Assembly: GCF_002499975.2 (NCBI RefSeq)
Contig: NZ_CP052766.1
Location: 372,001-436,000, forward strand
Length of the DNA: 64,000 nucleotides
Reading direction: 5' to 3'
Origin: Alteromonas pelagimontana
GTDB taxonomy: Bacteria > Pseudomonadota > Gammaproteobacteria > Enterobacterales > Alteromonadaceae
Shown here: positions 1-9,559 of the stretch, piece after piece
How the letters are laid out: each line of letters starts with the position of its first letter
Numbering within the stretch: position 1 is the stretch's first letter
Translations under genes and position numbers: made by a program
Notes under the pieces: generated by a model
Database searches by the model: none
The model's input: only the letters and a program-made list of their open reading frames with translations
What the model was told of the DNA's origin: nothing

Positions 1-76
1 CGACCATCATATTACAGTCGAAGTAATATTTAAGATTCTCTGTATTGGTTACCAAAAACCATTTGTTAGCGCTCAT
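1..76 (-). CDS. Partial unknown gene, fourth in the DISARM-like operon
   Basis: Only the first 25 codons are in the window (MSANKWFLVTNTENLKYYFD...), read leftward from an ATG at 74-76 that overlaps the stop of the helicase gene by 4 nt (ATGA). Such coupling makes it a real member of the same operon. Twenty-five residues are too few to name a family. In a DISARM locus the gene after drmB is often drmC (phospholipase D fold), but nothing visible here tests that. Confidence 0.6.
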   Translation of the reverse strand, partial: MSANKWFLVTNTENLKYYFDCNMMV

Positions 77-1278
77 ATTTTAATTCTCTTGAGGAGTTCA
101 TGTTTTTCAACGTGGCCATTTCGCTCAATTTCAATTGTTTCGCCTACGGGTGGAAGAATGTCTTCAAATAAACTTTCTTGGACTTCACTTTTTAGTAAAA
201 ACAACCTGTCGCGAGCACGCGACGCCATGACATACATTCGCTTCATTAACGACTCGATGTCACTACCTATTGCTTTAAAACCGTCAATGATAATAAACAC
301 TTCATCAAACTCTATACCTTTCACAGACTTATCATTTAAAACAACAATCCCCCCTTGAGAGAAATCGATGTTTACCGAACCTTTTTGATTAGAGTAATAG
401 GTACTTACTACGGGAGATGCTTCCCGTCTTTGTTTGTTATCATTTTTAAGATATTTTGCCCAATGTTCTCTTTTACCTTCGTTAGCAACAAATAAACCTA
501 TCAGCTTTGAGGGGTCGTTATCATAGGAACTTAAAATTAGCTCTTTTGCGCTACCTAGCATCTTGTATTCATACAAGATAGGAACGTGAGCCGATGGTTT
601 TTTCGGAAGCGCTGGCTTTTCACTTGATTTGTCAGTATAAAAATAATTAGCAAAGGCAGAAATTGGCGTGGTGTTTCGCCAATTTTCTTTTAGGTGAATT
701 ACGTCGTCTTTTTCTAGACCCAAAGCATCAAGTAAATCTGACTGCGATGAGTTCTGTTCGGTAATCTGCTGATTTTGATCGGCAACAATAAAGAAATTTT
801 CAACATTAAGTGCCTCGACTGCTTCGTACCATTCTGGCGGTAAATCCTGACCTTCATCAATAATAAAGTTCGTTGATGTGCACGATGCGCCTAGCTCTTC
901 AAAACGATTAATCAACGCATCATAATCAGGTTTGCGATTTTCAATTTCAGGCATCTTGGCTTGTTCAAAATTTGCCTGCGAGCCACCCGCTGCTTTGTAT
1001 TGAAAATCATAAAGCCAAGACATCGCAGTATTCATATGAAAGTTTTCATCAGGCCCGGCTAGTACTTTATTTGCATGATTGAGTACATGGTTGTACGACA
1101 AGAATAGCGTTTCATTTGTTGCCGCGTATTTTTTAAGGCGCATAAGTGCGACAACAGACTTTCCTGTACCAGGAGCACCAACAATCAAATATTGCCCATC
1201 TGCAGGTAGTCGAATAGCCATTCTCTGGTCTTTTGTTAATTCATGCTCTTTGGGTAACTCAAAAACACGTGCTGCCAT
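73..1278 (-). CDS. Compact UvrD-like SF1 helicase/ATPase
   Basis: A 401-residue superfamily 1 ATPase. Walker A is GAPGTGKS at residues 34-41 and is preceded by a Q-motif-like TKDQ. A DEGQD Walker B, an ENWRN motif IV and a C-terminal MASRARD motif VI follow. The large 1B/2B insertions of true UvrD/Rep are missing, so it may be a stripped-down translocase or an NTP switch rather than a processive helicase. Its ATG overlaps the DrmB-like stop (TAATG), which shows translational coupling. It presumably works with the DrmA/DrmB-like pair in phage defence; that role is inferred from context. Confidence 0.75.
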   Translation of the reverse strand: MAARVFELPKEHELTKDQRMAIRLPADGQYLIVGAPGTGKSVVALMRLKKYAATNETLFLSYNHVLNHANKVLAGPDENFHMNTAMSWLYDFQYKAAGGSQANFEQAKMPEIENRKPDYDALINRFEELGASCTSTNFIIDEGQDLPPEWYEAVEALNVENFFIVADQNQQITEQNSSQSDLLDALGLEKDDVIHLKENWRNTTPISAFANYFYTDKSSEKPALPKKPSAHVPILYEYKMLGSAKELILSSYDNDPSKLIGLFVANEGKREHWAKYLKNDNKQRREASPVVSTYYSNQKGSVNIDFSQGGIVVLNDKSVKGIEFDEVFIIIDGFKAIGSDIESLMKRMYVMASRARDRLFLLKSEVQESLFEDILPPVGETIEIERNGHVEKHELLKRIKI

Positions 1279-3122
1279 TATTTTTTCACAAACTCCTTCA
1301 GTGACGGTATACCTTCATCTGGCTTACCTTTAATGAAAACTCTATCTAGAAATACATTGTTGTAACTACATGAAGTGTCAGGTAAAAGGACACAGCCATG
1401 ACAGGCTGCGCGATTTAACCAAGAAGGCCCTTGCCCTTCCATGTCTCCACACACAGGGTCCATCGAGCACCATTCAAGCTGCTTGAATGCAGAATCCAAT
1501 AATTTGATAAATCGACGTGGTTTTGCCTGCTCGATTATGCCTCCAAGCGACCCAGCAATGTCAGGTACGGCAGTGTAGATAAGGACCCCGGCCATTTTTT
1601 TCTCTGCAGAACTATAAACTCGTTCTTGTAAAGACGCTGCAGGGTAGCCCGCTATGGACTCTAGCTCTCTTACAAGTGCATGTGCTAGCGTATGCAGAAG
1701 AATGAACCTAGGGGTGGGGATAGCCTCATCCGGCAATATTATTTCAGAATCTTGATATCTTGTTTCTATTTCTAAAGCTCGCTGTCTGATGAGAGGGTGT
1801 TGCTCCCACTTTTCAATAATTTCATTATTAAGCGTGAAAAACATGCCCTCGCCAAAAAGCTCTATCGCCGGTAGCCAGTCAAGGTTACCGGTAAAATCTG
1901 GAGCTACTATTGGTGTGGGGTCAAAATCTTCTGCGTCGCTAGCTGCTCGTTGAAAACCTTTATAAACCTCAATAACCCTAAGGCGGTTTACGGCAATTAA
2001 CTTGTCGATAACGTTTATCTCTGGCCTGATATCACCGCTTTCACTCAGTGAACCTAGATAGTCAGACCATTCGCTAGTTAAATGAGAGGTTATAAAGTCA
2101 GCGTTTCTATTGAATTTTTGGATTGTAGTTAGCGCCTCGAATTCATCAAACATCATGTCATCGGGTGTAATGTTGCTAAAATCTACTGCATCCTTTAAAT
2201 CACCTCTGTCGATTTCTTCCAATGCACTAAATAGCTCTTCCTCTGAACACTTAAGCTCCCTCATCGCTTTCTTAACTTCTCGTTTTTTCTGCAATGGCCT
2301 TTTTGCGTCTTTAATGCCAGCAACCAGCTGTGATTGCTGAGTTAATCTAAAAAATAACGACGTTTTGTCAATATTTGACTCTGGCGGTATTACTAACGCC
2401 CTTTCGCTAACTGACGAAAATACTCGTGGATCGTTTACTTCCATAACGGTATACGTAACCACCTCGCCATTTAACGATTTTCGTTCACGATAACCAGGCT
2501 GTTTGTGTACATTTCTTTGAAAATCCGTCATCTCTAACGAATTCTTGGCACCACACTTCTTGCACTGAACTTCCCATCGCCCTCTTTCATTAAGCTCTAG
2601 CTTTAGGTAACTCTCGTTCGAGCTGGAACGACAATGTGTTTGAGCATCGTTTTTTGGATTACGGTGACTGAGTTTATGCCAAGGAACATCAATTAAATCA
2701 CCATAACTACTTACAGCACACCATGTCACCTGACTCAGTGTTCCTTTGTTACACGTCGGGCATTTCAGCTTTTGGCTTATTTCAACACTGCTATTCTTCC
2801 AAGGTGCGAGATGCAATGTGTTGCATAAATTACATAAAGCCCAGTTCGGAAAACGTACTGTAGGAATCGCGCCACCAGAGATCCTTAGGTTGGCGGTCTC
2901 ATCAATCGATGCCTCAGGCGGCAACACTAAATTGCTGGATACTTCCAGATGTCGTTTTACTCTTTCAACCGCGTGAAGTTTGGTTAAATTTTTTATAGGC
3001 CAAGTCGATGTGTCTTTAACAAACAGTAGATAGTCATTTTGATCTCTTACAATTGAACCTACACCAGCGTGCCCTGTCAGGTGAGAAAACCTTACAGGCG
3101 TAAACCATTGTTTGCTTTTCAA
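1278..3122 (-). CDS. drmB: DrmB-like DUF1998 protein (DISARM core)
   Basis: A 614-residue protein with the architecture of DrmB. Zinc-ribbon cysteines are C97/C100 with C121/C124, and a second pair is C187/C190. A C-terminal DUF1998 region (about residues 475-600) contains LLHTLAHAL and the cluster C574-x2-C577-x7-C585. In DISARM, DrmA and DrmB form the complex that recognises and blocks incoming phage DNA. The likely start is a TTG at 3122 that overlaps the DrmA-like stop (TTGA). Its place directly after a DrmA-like helicase supports the call. It could belong to a DISARM relative rather than classical class 1 or 2. Confidence 0.8.
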   Translation of the reverse strand: MKSKQWFTPVRFSHLTGHAGVGSIVRDQNDYLLFVKDTSTWPIKNLTKLHAVERVKRHLEVSSNLVLPPEASIDETANLRISGGAIPTVRFPNWALCNLCNTLHLAPWKNSSVEISQKLKCPTCNKGTLSQVTWCAVSSYGDLIDVPWHKLSHRNPKNDAQTHCRSSSNESYLKLELNERGRWEVQCKKCGAKNSLEMTDFQRNVHKQPGYRERKSLNGEVVTYTVMEVNDPRVFSSVSERALVIPPESNIDKTSLFFRLTQQSQLVAGIKDAKRPLQKKREVKKAMRELKCSEEELFSALEEIDRGDLKDAVDFSNITPDDMMFDEFEALTTIQKFNRNADFITSHLTSEWSDYLGSLSESGDIRPEINVIDKLIAVNRLRVIEVYKGFQRAASDAEDFDPTPIVAPDFTGNLDWLPAIELFGEGMFFTLNNEIIEKWEQHPLIRQRALEIETRYQDSEIILPDEAIPTPRFILLHTLAHALVRELESIAGYPAASLQERVYSSAEKKMAGVLIYTAVPDIAGSLGGIIEQAKPRRFIKLLDSAFKQLEWCSMDPVCGDMEGQGPSWLNRAACHGCVLLPDTSCSYNNVFLDRVFIKGKPDEGIPSLKEFVKK

Positions 3123-6100
3123 AAATCAAGCCCCCCATCCACCTCAAAGAGACCTGTTTTTTCTACATTTCTCATGGAGTTTAACGTCTCCCAAAGCCCA
3201 GTTTTGGTTTTAGCATCATCAAAAGACACCAATAAACTTTCAGCAGACTTGTCCTTAGCGAGGTATCTTAAGTTCGTTGCTGAAGATGCCTCTTTATCCC
3301 ATTCGCGAATAAGACGAGCGATGTGCTCCTCGCACTCTTCCAACAATAGTTTTGTTTCGGTTTTATCCCCCACTAATGCACTTTTAATTCTAGTTTTCAT
3401 CAATCGAATAATTTTTTGTGTTAAGGGGTTATCATAAGTAAGTTCTTGCGCATCAGAGTTTTTTAGTAAGCCACCTTCGGCATGTCGAAATGCCGATACT
3501 AAAGACGCATGAAGTGCTCTTTTTCTAACTTGATGTGTAAAAGGAGTAATGCTTGATGGCTCTACATAACGATAAAACGACTTATGGTAAGCCCTAAAAT
3601 TTTCATAATGAGAGAGACTTCGGGCTTGGGTTTTATAATAGTTTGTGAAAACAATTCCTGGTGTATTGCCTCTACCTACGCGACTGCTGGCCTGAATATA
3701 TTCGGCTGTCGTCAAAGGCTGGCCATTTATTACCATTAACGCTAGCCTTGGTTCATCTAAGCCTACCGACACCATATTTGTAGCTAATACAGAATCTATA
3801 GAATGTGCTTTGTTTTCATAACTTGCTTTGAGATCTTGGAAAACTTGAGCATTCTCTTCTGCTGTTTGGTTGCTAGTCAACGACTTCACCCTCAACTGCC
3901 TAGCGGGAAAGAATCGTTGAAAGAGCTCCACATTGTCTTTATTGCCTAGCAAAGTTTTTGGAACTACACCGTTAAAAAACGCGCTACTTCTGGCGCCCTT
4001 ATCATGTCTTAAGCTATTCGCAGCAGAGAGATCTGTTTGCTCAAGTTGCTTCATAAATTCGTTGAACAACATGCTACTTTGAACTTTTGGTACACCACTT
4101 TGAAAGTTCGTCCTGCTGTTTCCCACGCCTTTTAAGCTGCCGTGATAGACCATTTGGGTCCACCATGCGTCTTTAAGTTCAGGATCTTCAAAGCAGGCGT
4201 TAGGTGCTGATACAAGTGCAGCAGCCAGATGCTCAAGACAGCTAGTGCGCGTTTGCCCGAATGCCATATATCCCACGTAAAGCCTTCCAGGCTTTTCTGC
4301 TATGGGAACTTCTTTTGCAAAATAAGAATCCTTCTGCCTAATTCCTACAGGAGGAAACACAGCCGACTTCTCCCTTCCGAATAAGGCTTGCACCTGTTCT
4401 TTGGCTTGTCTGATTGTCGCTGTAGAGGCTATGAATTTTGGATAAACACCTCGCGATACCAAGATGGTTTCAAAACCAACTTCATATAAACCTACTATAG
4501 ACCCGAGCGCCCCAGAAATAAGATGTAGCTCATCCTGAATTACTAATTCTGGCGGCCTATTTATTGCTCCGCCAAAAAAGGAAACAGCTCTGTCTTCCCA
4601 AGGTAGTCGAGCAAACTTGTCTACCGTTGCAATAAGGAGGGTTGGCGGTGAAGCATACAGCGCTTCATCGACCACTTTGAAAGGAAGAGTATTTCCTGTA
4701 GCGTTGGCTAATTCGCAACCTTTGTGGTGACACTTAAATGAGAAGCTGCTTTCTGAAATGCTGAAATTATCATGTGAGAATGGTGTAGAGCACCACGGGC
4801 ATTCCTGTAGAACAAACTTGATATAGTTCCGATTATCTAGAACTTCTAAAGATTGCTTGAAGGTATTCGGTGATGAAGCACTGCCAAGCCAAAGACCTAC
4901 ACTAAAAGGCTCTTCGCCTAACTCACCTGACTCTGTTCGCATAATTTCTAAAGCAGATACTACTTTACATGCGCGAATGAATTGTTGTGATGTTAGTAAT
5001 CGCAACGTGTAGCGCATAATAGCGGCAGTGCCTCCACCGCTATTTTTGTACCTGAGACGACGGTAAACAAAAACCAACGCCATGACGCCTAAGTATGCTT
5101 CAGTCTTTCCCCCACCGGTTGGAAACCATATCAAGTCAACACAGTCTCTAAAGTCATTATCTTCATCAATGGAGGACTCAAGCGCTAACAAAACAAATGC
5201 TAACTGGAATGGCCGCCACGAATAAGGTTCGCCATTCTTTGGTGGGCCATTTAGCTCCATTTGCATAAGCATTGCTTTATTTGCTTGCGCAAATGCTTTT
5301 TGAGCGTAGTCATCGTTACGTAATCTCGATACACCGCTTCTCATACGCTGTTTAGCTTCTTCCATACGCTCAACAATGCGCTTAGCGACCTTTACCTCTT
5401 CACTTGTTCCTGTTTCTGCTGATTCAATTTGACTATCTATCCAGTCTTCGTAGTTATCGATAAAGTCGCTCAACTGGTTAAAAACCGACCTATCAGACTC
5501 GATAGACTCTAAGAATGAAAAGCTTAGTACTTTGTTAGCTTTACCTGCGTTGGCAGTAACCTGTGGAACTTCGACGGTTGGCATGAAGTCACTAAAAAAC
5601 TCTGTCGTTTTCTCCCCTACTCGCCAATCTACTGCAACACCATGACCAATTGCATATACGCGTTCATCTTTATAACGTAGCTCTAACTCTTGCTCTTCTT
5701 CACTCAGTAATGCATGGCTAACCCTAGGGTAATCTTTGAGAGAATCACTACTTATGAAACACTTAAGCTCAGCTTGAAAAATCGAATTTTTCGCTGTCGC
5801 ATCTCTTTCCGATTCTTTTTCTTCCTTTGGTTGGGAGCTGATATTGCTCAATGAAACAGTGACTATTTTTCCTGTTCCGTGGGGCCTTATCTTTACATTT
5901 ACAAGGGCTCTTGAGTTCATTACAGTGAAGCGTGAAGATTCAGCTAGGGCTATCTCTATTTCTTCTCCCTCATCAGGGACCAGTGAATTTTTCTCCCACG
6001 CCTGACGGTTGTTTTGTTTTCCAGCTTTAGTAAAGGAGAAACCGCTATAAAAAACACGGATTGATTGAGTTGTTTGATCTACATAAAAAGAAAAGCCCAT

Positions 6101-6343
6101 AGAAGATGGGGGTTGATAGCGGACTCTTTTAGCACCGCTTGCCATTGAGGCTTCACTGTCTTCATCTTCAGACTGCTCATCGTCATCTGATTCATAAACT
6201 GTACCCACTGGGTAGAGAATTCCGGTTGTATAGCAATTAAAAGGATTAGACTCCCATAAGGTGTTATCCTTCAAAACATTGCCCGTTAGTGTATCTTTTA
6301 CCCAGCTAACTAAGCTCTGTCTCGCTTTACTATAGTCCGTCAT
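3119..6343 (-). CDS. drmA: DrmA-like SF2 helicase (DISARM core)
   Basis: A 1074-residue helicase and the first gene of the operon. Walker A is PTGGGKT at residues 408-414, Walker B is QDELH at 603-607, motif III is STAT at 640-643 and motif VI is QASSRVGRG at 884-892. A four-cysteine zinc site (C515, C518, C538, C543) is inserted between the helicase motifs. The acidic N-terminal 400 residues are not recognised. This layout plus the DUF1998 partner matches DISARM DrmA, the dsDNA-binding helicase of the core complex. No DISARM methyltransferase (drmMI/MII) or SNF2 drmD gene is found upstream, so the system here is either incomplete or continues left of the window. Confidence 0.8.
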   Translation of the reverse strand: MTDYSKARQSLVSWVKDTLTGNVLKDNTLWESNPFNCYTTGILYPVGTVYESDDDEQSEDEDSEASMASGAKRVRYQPPSSMGFSFYVDQTTQSIRVFYSGFSFTKAGKQNNRQAWEKNSLVPDEGEEIEIALAESSRFTVMNSRALVNVKIRPHGTGKIVTVSLSNISSQPKEEKESERDATAKNSIFQAELKCFISSDSLKDYPRVSHALLSEEEQELELRYKDERVYAIGHGVAVDWRVGEKTTEFFSDFMPTVEVPQVTANAGKANKVLSFSFLESIESDRSVFNQLSDFIDNYEDWIDSQIESAETGTSEEVKVAKRIVERMEEAKQRMRSGVSRLRNDDYAQKAFAQANKAMLMQMELNGPPKNGEPYSWRPFQLAFVLLALESSIDEDNDFRDCVDLIWFPTGGGKTEAYLGVMALVFVYRRLRYKNSGGGTAAIMRYTLRLLTSQQFIRACKVVSALEIMRTESGELGEEPFSVGLWLGSASSPNTFKQSLEVLDNRNYIKFVLQECPWCSTPFSHDNFSISESSFSFKCHHKGCELANATGNTLPFKVVDEALYASPPTLLIATVDKFARLPWEDRAVSFFGGAINRPPELVIQDELHLISGALGSIVGLYEVGFETILVSRGVYPKFIASTATIRQAKEQVQALFGREKSAVFPPVGIRQKDSYFAKEVPIAEKPGRLYVGYMAFGQTRTSCLEHLAAALVSAPNACFEDPELKDAWWTQMVYHGSLKGVGNSRTNFQSGVPKVQSSMLFNEFMKQLEQTDLSAANSLRHDKGARSSAFFNGVVPKTLLGNKDNVELFQRFFPARQLRVKSLTSNQTAEENAQVFQDLKASYENKAHSIDSVLATNMVSVGLDEPRLALMVINGQPLTTAEYIQASSRVGRGNTPGIVFTNYYKTQARSLSHYENFRAYHKSFYRYVEPSSITPFTHQVRKRALHASLVSAFRHAEGGLLKNSDAQELTYDNPLTQKIIRLMKTRIKSALVGDKTETKLLLEECEEHIARLIREWDKEASSATNLRYLAKDKSAESLLVSFDDAKTKTGLWETLNSMRNVEKTGLFEVDGGLDF

Positions 6344-6605
6344 ACAACTCCATCCCTGGTTTCACGCACTTGCAGAATGACTCGATAAGATTTGAATACT
6401 GTTGAAAAATTAAGTGTTCAATTTCTTTGATTTAACTAAATTATAATTGGACAGCCATTTTTATACTAGACTAAAGTATAGCATTAAAGCGTTAAGTCTC
6501 TGAGCTATATATAAAAGTACAATATGGCAATGATGGTTATAGTTATAGCCTTGAAGAGGCCTATACAATTAAAACCAGTTTTCTGTCGAAATAAGGATAT
6601 TACTT
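6344..6605. promoter_or_regulatory. Divergent intergenic region, drmA-like / peptidase-like
   Basis: AT-rich spacer between the two divergent starts, expected to hold both promoters. An AAGGAT ribosome binding site sits just before the plus-strand gene. I could not assign promoter hexamers with confidence and see no palindromic operator. Confidence 0.4.
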
Positions 6606-7211
6606 ATGAGCTTACAAAGAATAAAACCAGCCAAGCAAGGAGAGCTAGATGGTGCCTGCGGCTTCTATGCCATTGTTAACGCTATCCACGCACTTGAGCC
6701 CAGCCTTGATAAGCCTGAACTTTTTAGTCAAGTACTGGCCGCATTCCTAAGAGATGGCGATTATATGAGTTATTTTAATGGTACTAGACGAGGGACCATA
6801 AAGAATACGCTAAGCCGAGTGCTAGACTACCTTAATTCCCATTTCGATATGTACCATGATAAAACTCAAGAACTCTATGAATTTGACTTTTCTATTCCAT
6901 ATTGGTTAAACGACACGTCGCGCAATAGAAAACAAGTACTTGAGCAGATAGCTCAAGCCGATAACGCAAAAAACTGTGTTTGCATTGTCGGCTACGACCA
7001 TCAGACAGGGGGCCATTGGTCAGTTGTTAAGAACGTTTCTGACAAAGGCTTACATATGCTCGATTCCGATAACGAAAAAAGTATCATTCCACTTTACGAG
7101 CTTACTATTGACAGCTCTAGAAACCCTGGGCCATCGAAACCGTATAACTTTACGTCAGAAGATATTTTCGTAATCAGAAAAAAATGGCTTGGTGAGTTTA
7201 GAGTTTTATAG
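6606..7211 (+). CDS. Papain-like cysteine peptidase-fold protein
   Basis: A 201-residue protein with the residue pattern of papain-fold/C39-like thiol peptidases. A Q11...C18 pair lies in a GACGFYAIVN context (oxyanion Gln and nucleophile Cys at a helix start). H137 lies in GGHWSVV, and D153 in MLDSD follows a beta-strand, completing Cys-His-Asp. There is no signal peptide, so it is cytoplasmic. It is transcribed divergently from the DISARM-like operon. It could be a protease that cleaves a partner or an inactive sensor; the substrate is unknown. The family match is from motif spacing only. Confidence 0.6.
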   Translation: MSLQRIKPAKQGELDGACGFYAIVNAIHALEPSLDKPELFSQVLAAFLRDGDYMSYFNGTRRGTIKNTLSRVLDYLNSHFDMYHDKTQELYEFDFSIPYWLNDTSRNRKQVLEQIAQADNAKNCVCIVGYDHQTGGHWSVVKNVSDKGLHMLDSDNEKSIIPLYELTIDSSRNPGPSKPYNFTSEDIFVIRKKWLGEFRVL

Positions 7212-7449
7212 AACAGCCGCTTTCAAAATGCAACTCAATTACCAACTCAATTGACACACCTTTGTGTAACCACCAGTTTAAAGGTCGCAGCCCACCTACC
7301 AGTTTGGTTTATAATTTCACACAGCGAAACTAAACACAATAAAACATCCAAAATTGAATTCAAATATGTATCAAAAATTGTGCTTTTAGTGTATATTCAC
7401 CTACGTAAACTTCGTTAAACAAATACGTGGAACAAAGGAGTCTAATTAC

Positions 7450-8100
7450 GTGGCAATAACCGCAAAAATGACTATCGAAGTCACTGGCGATGCTGATGAG
7501 GTCGCCCTCTTTTATCAGAAAGTTTTCAATACATCGGCTTTACCAGCAGAGAACTCTGTATCGCAAGCTACTTCAGTGAGTCTCAATATTGATGACGATA
7601 AGAAAAAGCAAAAAATCGTGAACGCGATGAAACAATTTAATCAGCATGGAATTTTGCTAATTGTCGCGGTTTTGAGTACAGCCAAAGAGTACGCTCAACG
7701 TGAGGATGTGTATTCCTATGCAAGCTTTTCAGATATCAAACACTGGTATGAGGAAAAGAAACTCAAAATCAACGAACGTCAAATATCCAATCGAGTTGGC
7801 GCACTCAACAAGCAAACAAGCAAGTTAGAGATTGCTCCTATGGCCACGATTTTCAAAGATAGCTTTGAGACTATTGTACGTGTTCCATTTTGGGTAGATG
7901 AGGTTATTAATGCCTATGCAAATGAAATAAATGCAGATGAAGATGTACCCGAGAAGTTCGAAGCTTACACAGCAAGTACTTGGCACCAATTCTTATGCGA
8001 GATCTACGATGTTAAGTTAATTACTGACGAACTCACCGTTGATGAAAACAACGACGATGGGTTGGATGCATTAAGAAATTTCGTTAGCGCTGAAGATTAA
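7450..8100 (+). CDS. Unrecognised 216-aa protein
   Basis: No family recognised. The start is GTG, supported by AAAGGAG eight bases upstream. The first 60 residues resemble a small alpha/beta segment. The middle has a basic patch with an HTH-like stretch (KINERQISNRVGALNKQTSK), which could be a winged helix. The C-terminus is acidic. It is followed at 17 bp by the next gene on the same strand, so the two are probably co-transcribed. Confidence 0.65.
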   Translation: MAITAKMTIEVTGDADEVALFYQKVFNTSALPAENSVSQATSVSLNIDDDKKKQKIVNAMKQFNQHGILLIVAVLSTAKEYAQREDVYSYASFSDIKHWYEEKKLKINERQISNRVGALNKQTSKLEIAPMATIFKDSFETIVRVPFWVDEVINAYANEINADEDVPEKFEAYTASTWHQFLCEIYDVKLITDELTVDENNDDGLDALRNFVSAED

Positions 8101-8117
8101 TTAAGTTGGAGACAACC

Positions 8118-8819
8118 ATGTCAGATTATCCCAATCTAAACAAAGAACTTTTACAGTGTATCGTCGCAGAAGAATCTATTTTGCATAACTTTTTTACAAC
8201 GCTATCAGAGCAATACCAAACGAATCGCTCTGAAATCACGCTAAAGAATATTGCCAAATACATGAATGCCAGAGGACTTTACAATGAGCCCACTAACCGC
8301 TCACTTTGGAAAGCGCTTGGCAAACTAGAAGGATGCAACTGCGGTAAACGCATTAAAGGCTCGCGGAGCAATGTAGCAAGATTTAAGTTTTTTTACGACA
8401 TGCTGGATTTAGCTGAGATAGCACTTTACCCCGACAACCAAAGCCAAGAAGATTCGTATCGTGACGTGCAAGCCGAAACATCACCAGAGCCGACTGTTGA
8501 AACCGACGATGTGCATGACAACGACTGGTACAGCCATTCTCTCCTTTTAAGGCGTCACTATGATTTCAATATCGAGTTGCCTTTTAAATTTACCGAATCG
8601 CAAGCAAGAAGACTTTCTGACTTAATAAACTCTGCGGTTATGTCTGAAGACGATGAACCAGATGAATTGAGCGCAGACGAAATTGATTTAACGTTTTATT
8701 TAGACGCGCAAACACCCATTGACATTGCATTGCCCGCAGATTTGACTCAATCTGAATCATCCAGATTGTCAAACTTTTGCCATAGTTTGGCCCGCGTTAG
8801 CGACTTTGACGGCTTTTAA
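8118..8819 (+). CDS. Unrecognised 233-aa acidic protein
   Basis: No family recognised. I take the ATG at 8118 rather than the TTG at 8106, because GGAG at 8108-8111 is correctly spaced for the former. The N-terminal third is basic and helical (a possible HTH, KNIAKYMNARGLYNEP), followed by an acidic linker. Near residues 140-233 two similar segments occur, each with an IELP/IALP strand, then a T/S-E-S helix and an RLS-x2-I/N motif. This suggests an internal duplication. It sits tightly downstream of the 216-aa gene. Confidence 0.6.
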   Translation: MSDYPNLNKELLQCIVAEESILHNFFTTLSEQYQTNRSEITLKNIAKYMNARGLYNEPTNRSLWKALGKLEGCNCGKRIKGSRSNVARFKFFYDMLDLAEIALYPDNQSQEDSYRDVQAETSPEPTVETDDVHDNDWYSHSLLLRRHYDFNIELPFKFTESQARRLSDLINSAVMSEDDEPDELSADEIDLTFYLDAQTPIDIALPADLTQSESSRLSNFCHSLARVSDFDGF

Positions 8820-8907
8820 AAACAGACAGTAAAGAACCGACTAACTGTCATTAATCGCCGCGTGTGTCGGCTAATCGAACTTTGATTTTAAGTAAGCAGG
8901 TAATGTG

Positions 8908-9411
8908 ATGAAAAGAGTGTTTTGGGTTAACGTAAACAGCAGCTACAAGGAAGTCGTAGACGGAAGCTTTTTATGGGCACCAAAACTCGGTGTGCGTAAA
9001 GATGGGATTACTTTTAAAAGACCAGGATGGGAGCAGCTTAAAAAAGTCTCTCCCGGTGATATTGTCTTTATGCACCGCAAACAGCACATTGTAGGCGTAG
9101 CAACTGCGACATCCGCGATGTATGACAGTGAAATCCCAGGAACGCGTAAACCAACCAACCCTAATTATTTGGGCAACAAGATTGATATAAATATTCGTTT
9201 ATTGCAGACGCCTGTAAGCACGGAAGAATTTAAAGACGACTTTATCCTCAATTACAACAAACAGTGTACCCCACTACTATTTAACAAAGAAAATAACGTC
9301 ACACAGTCATACCTGTATGAAATGCCCATTGCCGCTGCTTTTTATCTTAGTAATGCGCTTGGCTCACAGTTCCCAGCGTCCATCTTATCCGCTCTTAAAA
9401 ATGATGATTGA
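8908..9411 (+). CDS. Stand-alone EVE/PUA-like domain protein
   Basis: A 167-residue single-domain protein. The N-terminal pattern FWVN...YKE...GSFLWAPK, then W-x2-L-x2-V-x-PGDIVF and IVGVATA, is typical of EVE-like (PUA superfamily) domains. These usually sit at the N-terminus of HNH restriction enzymes and are thought to read modified bases. Here no nuclease domain follows. The ATG at 8908 is preferred over the GTG one codon earlier. Its neighbours (WYL regulator, DISARM-like operon) suggest a defence role, which is inference. Confidence 0.65.
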   Translation: MKRVFWVNVNSSYKEVVDGSFLWAPKLGVRKDGITFKRPGWEQLKKVSPGDIVFMHRKQHIVGVATATSAMYDSEIPGTRKPTNPNYLGNKIDINIRLLQTPVSTEEFKDDFILNYNKQCTPLLFNKENNVTQSYLYEMPIAAAFYLSNALGSQFPASILSALKNDD

Positions 9412-9559
9412 GCCTTTCCCATCAATCAACGTTTAGATTTTAAACCTTGGTTTGTAACATCGACGATAAATCAAAAAGCTTTTCAGTATGCGACAATTTT
9501 TGTCGCATACCGTCCCTATGCTATGGTGAAGTCATAATTGCAAAAGCCAGTTCTCCCTA

